Source: Chlamydiae bacterium RIFCSPHIGHO2_12_FULL_49_9 (lineage in GTDB: Bacteria > Chlamydiota > Chlamydiia > Chlamydiales > SM23-39). From it: DNA of 6,022 nt. Under the pieces are notes generated by a model. It was not told the DNA's origin and ran no database searches. It worked only from the letters and a program-made list of their open reading frames with translations. Numbering within the stretch: position 1 is the first letter of the stretch; each line of letters opens with the position of its first letter. A program made the position numbers and the translations under genes. This document shows positions 4,168 through 6,022 of this stretch, piece by piece. The stretch spans positions 15,874 to 21,895 of the forward strand of contig MGLY01000022.1 in assembly GCA_001794935.1 (NCBI GenBank), given 5' to 3'.

Positions 4168-5709
4168 ATGACTGCTCTTTTTAAATACAAAAACTGGCTG
4201 AAAAGCCACCTTCCCGAAATCAAAAAAGAGTACTTTGAGTTTTTGCGCTTCCGCTCGATCAGCGCCGATCCCGCCTACAAAAAAGAGATGGCTGCTTGTG
4301 CAGAGTGGCTCAAAAACTACATCGCTGAAAAAACAGATCTAAAAGCAGAGCTCATCCCGACAGATGGCTATCCGCTCGTTTACGCGGAGAGCAAATTCGT
4401 TCCAAAAGCCAAAACCCTTCTCATCTACGGCCACTACGATGTGCAGCCTGTTGATCCTTTGGATCTTTGGAAAAGCGATCCCTTTGAACCCGTAGAGAGA
4501 GAGGGGAAGATATTTGCGAGGGGAGCAGTCGATGACAAGGGGCAGATTTTTTATGCCATTGTCGCTGCCAGATGCTGGCATGAGTTAGTACCTGACCACA
4601 AAAATTTTCAGAAGAATTTGCGCCCAGATTTTTCTGTCCAGCAAAGCGCGGAGAGCGACGGCAACTTGCATCAAGTTGTCGAGCGCGAGCGCAAAGCTGG
4701 GCGGGAAAAGATGGGTCAAATTCCTGAAAATTTTTGTGGGAGGGTACTAGGACGCCCATTGGCAATTAATCTCAAATTCTGTATCGAGGGGGAAGAGGAG
4801 TCCTCCAGCAGGGGGCTTGCAGGCGCGCTTCCCTCTTTGAAAGAGAAGCTCAAGGCAGACGCTCTTGTAGTTGTGGACTTCGATCAGTTTGATGAGAAGA
4901 CGCCGGCTCTTTCAATGGGGGCCAGAGGTCTTGTCGCTCTAGAGGCGACAATCATCGGATCGAACAGCGATCTTCACTCCGGTCTTTATGGAGGAGCCGC
5001 TTACAATCCGAACCGGGCGCTCTCTGAACTGATTGCGAAGTTTTGGGATAAGGATGGACGCATTGCCGTAGAGGGTTTCTACGACGATGTTGCCGAGATG
5101 AAAGAGGCCGATCTGAAACAGTTTGCTTTTTCACTAGACGAGGAGAGAGTGGCCAAAGAATTTGGGATCCGCTCCTATGGGAAGGAAAAAGGGCGCTTTT
5201 TGGGCGAGGCGGTCTCAGCGCGTCCCACCTTGGAGATCAACGGCTTATCGGGCGGATACGCGGGCGCCGGCATAAAGACAGTCATCCCTGCCAGGGCAAA
5301 CGTCAAAATTACCTGCCGTCTTGTTCCGAACCAAGACCCGAAAAAAATAGGGCGTCTCGTCGCAGAGTTTATGGAAAAAAACACCCCATCCGGCATGAAG
5401 ATCGAGATCACCCAACACGGCGGGGAAAAAGCATTTCGGGCAAGACCCGATTCTGTAATTGCCAAGGCGGTTGCTCAAGCATCCACTGAAGTGATGGGCA
5501 AAAAGACGGTCAATACTCTTTCCGGGGGTTCGATACCGATTATAGCCGCTCTTTTAAAGACAATTCAGGCGGAGATGGTTGGGATGGGCTACGGACTGCC
5601 TACAGATAACATTCATGCTCCGAACGAGCATTTTAGCATGGATCGCTTTGAAAAGGGTTTTTTAACCTTGGCAAGGGCATTTGAACTATACAGCGGGATA
5701 GACATATGA
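4168..5709 (+). CDS. M20-family metallo-dipeptidase carrying an in-frame 54-codon palindromic insertion
   Basis: A 513-residue di-zinc dipeptidase of the M20 carnosinase/CNDP2-like type, predicted to hydrolyse small peptides in the cytoplasm. Metal and catalytic residues are all present: His89 in GHYDVQP, Asp122 in DDKG, Glu210-Glu211 in EGEEES, Asp239 in VVDFD, His270 in DLHSG of the lid/dimerisation domain and His483 near NIHAPNEHF. There is no signal peptide. Residues 141-194 are foreign, encoded by a palindromic element (4588-4749). Without them the protein has 459 residues, normal for the family, and HEL joins directly to GRPLAINLKF. The Asp122 to Glu210 distance falls from 88 to 34, which as I remember equals CNDP2 (Asp132 to Glu166). 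The insert sits in the turn between a helix and the strand leading to the catalytic Glu, so the fold may tolerate it. ATG 4168 is chosen because family homology begins there; an upstream in-frame ATG at 4087 would overlap the previous gene. The stop overlaps the next start. Confidence 0.93.
   Translation: MTALFKYKNWLKSHLPEIKKEYFEFLRFRSISADPAYKKEMAACAEWLKNYIAEKTDLKAELIPTDGYPLVYAESKFVPKAKTLLIYGHYDVQPVDPLDLWKSDPFEPVEREGKIFARGAVDDKGQIFYAIVAARCWHELVPDHKNFQKNLRPDFSVQQSAESDGNLHQVVERERKAGREKMGQIPENFCGRVLGRPLAINLKFCIEGEEESSSRGLAGALPSLKEKLKADALVVVDFDQFDEKTPALSMGARGLVALEATIIGSNSDLHSGLYGGAAYNPNRALSELIAKFWDKDGRIAVEGFYDDVAEMKEADLKQFAFSLDEERVAKEFGIRSYGKEKGRFLGEAVSARPTLEINGLSGGYAGAGIKTVIPARANVKITCRLVPNQDPKKIGRLVAEFMEKNTPSGMKIEITQHGGEKAFRARPDSVIAKAVAQASTEVMGKKTVNTLSGGSIPIIAALLKTIQAEMVGMGYGLPTDNIHAPNEHFSMDRFEKGFLTLARAFELYSGIDI
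4586..4749. mobile_element. Palindromic MITE-like element inserted in frame in the dipeptidase gene
   Basis: An imperfect inverted repeat of about 164 bp fills this interval. The outer ends are TAGTACC (4586-4592) and GGTACTA (4743-4749). Inside them a perfect 16-bp pair, CCACAAAAATTTTCAG (4596-4611) and its complement (4724-4739), is followed by GAATTTG (4614-4620) and its complement CAAATTC. More imperfect pairing leads to the perfect centre CAACTTG, loop CAT, CAAGTTG (4662-4678). It encodes no transposase, so it would need one in trans. A TA at both ends (4586-4587 and 4748-4749) could be a target duplication as made by IS630/Tc1-mariner enzymes. On that reading the net insertion is 162 bp, exactly 54 codons. 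Four of the six frames cross it without an internal stop. The encoded segment VPDHKNFQ...ENFCGRVL is hydrophilic, with many charged residues. No second copy is present in this window. Confidence 0.85.
4662..4678. repeat. Central perfect stem-loop of the palindromic element
   Basis: CAACTTG and CAAGTTG pair perfectly around the three-base loop CAT and mark the symmetry centre of the element. With the outer arms, the transcript could fold into one long hairpin of roughly 80 bp per side, with mismatches, in the middle of the coding region. Confidence 0.75.
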
Positions 5710-6022
5710 GCGCAATAGAGAAAGTGGTCGATTTTCTGGAAGAGAAAGAAGAAAAGGAGATGGTCTCCTTCTGGCAGATTCTCGGCCCTCTCTTCCTCCT
5801 CTCCACCCTGGCGGTCGCCGCCCAGTCGATCCCGTTTGATCTCCTCCTCATCGGGGGCGTAGGACTTTATCTCAGCGCCCGCTGGGGAATGAGAGGCTGC
5901 GCATGGAGCTTTGCTCTATTAGCCGTTAGCGCCGGCTTAAAACACACTTTCTTGGAAACAAACCATCTTTGGGCCCTCGGTCTTGAAGGTTCGCTTGCCT
6001 GCTGTCTTCTCATTACAGCCCT
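5706..6022 (+). CDS. Multi-pass membrane protein of unknown function, 3' end outside window
   Basis: The frame opens at ATG 5706, which shares four bases (ATGA) with the dipeptidase stop, and stays open for 105 codons to the window edge, so the gene is incomplete. The first 19 residues are charged (FLEEKEEKEM) and probably a short cytoplasmic helix. Four hydrophobic stretches follow (about 24-40, 42-58, 65-78 and 86-104), separated by short loops with Arg, Lys and His. The protein is therefore an integral membrane protein with at least three or four helices. I cannot assign a family. The overlapping start implies translational coupling to the dipeptidase. GGGA about eight bases upstream of the ATG is a weak ribosome site. 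Amino-acid composition and lack of stops support coding strongly; the function is unknown. Confidence 0.8.
   Translation, partial: MSAIEKVVDFLEEKEEKEMVSFWQILGPLFLLSTLAVAAQSIPFDLLLIGGVGLYLSARWGMRGCAWSFALLAVSAGLKHTFLETNHLWALGLEGSLACCLLITA

Noticed and set aside
4421..4765. Minus-strand open frame across the dipeptidase and the palindromic element
   Set aside because: It is antisense to a gene with clear family motifs. Its openness over the insert comes from the element's symmetry, not from a separate gene.

Overview
The window looks like chromosome of a Chlamydiae-type bacterium, most likely an environmental Parachlamydiales relative. This is inferred from the style of the MnmA, HtpX and dipeptidase proteins, a small protein with two adjoining hydrophobic lobes that resembles an inclusion-membrane protein, and a palindromic repeat whose peptides resemble short 'hypothetical proteins' I associate, from memory only, with such genomes. 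No rRNA, tRNA, CRISPR array or complete transposase is visible.

Layout. Positions 1-116 hold no convincing gene, only the possible end of an open frame entering from the left. A minus-strand block follows, read right to left: htpX (3689-2778, membrane zinc protease), mnmA (2762-1692, tRNA 2-thiouridylase) and a family-2 glycosyltransferase with a signal peptide and TPR-like tail (1662-523). The gaps are 15 and 29 nt, so one transcript is likely. A good promoter and a leader hairpin sit upstream of htpX. Next on the same strand is a separate 115-residue alanine-rich hydrophobic protein (464-117). The 93-nt gap 3690-3782 separates this block from plus-strand genes: a small unrecognised protein (3783-4118), an M20-family dipeptidase (4168-5709) and a membrane protein that starts in an ATGA overlap with the dipeptidase stop and runs off the right edge.

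The main discovery candidate is inside the dipeptidase gene. A palindromic element of about 164 bp (4586-4749) is inserted in frame. It adds 54 codons between two metal-site motifs without a stop codon. Removing 162 bp restores the family's continuous sequence and its spacing between catalytic residues. The arms are imperfect inverted repeats meeting at a three-base loop, the ends carry TAGTACC/GGTACTA, and a TA duplication is possible. Four of the six reading frames stay open across the element, and the two strands encode similar peptides. It therefore behaves like a protein-invading palindromic mobile element, comparable in principle to the Rickettsia palindromic elements but with no sequence resemblance that I recognise.

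The genes share no single pathway. HtpX (membrane protein quality control) and MnmA (tRNA wobble modification) are housekeeping functions, the dipeptidase would recycle small peptides, and the glycosyltransferase and the two hydrophobic proteins concern the envelope or possibly the host interface.
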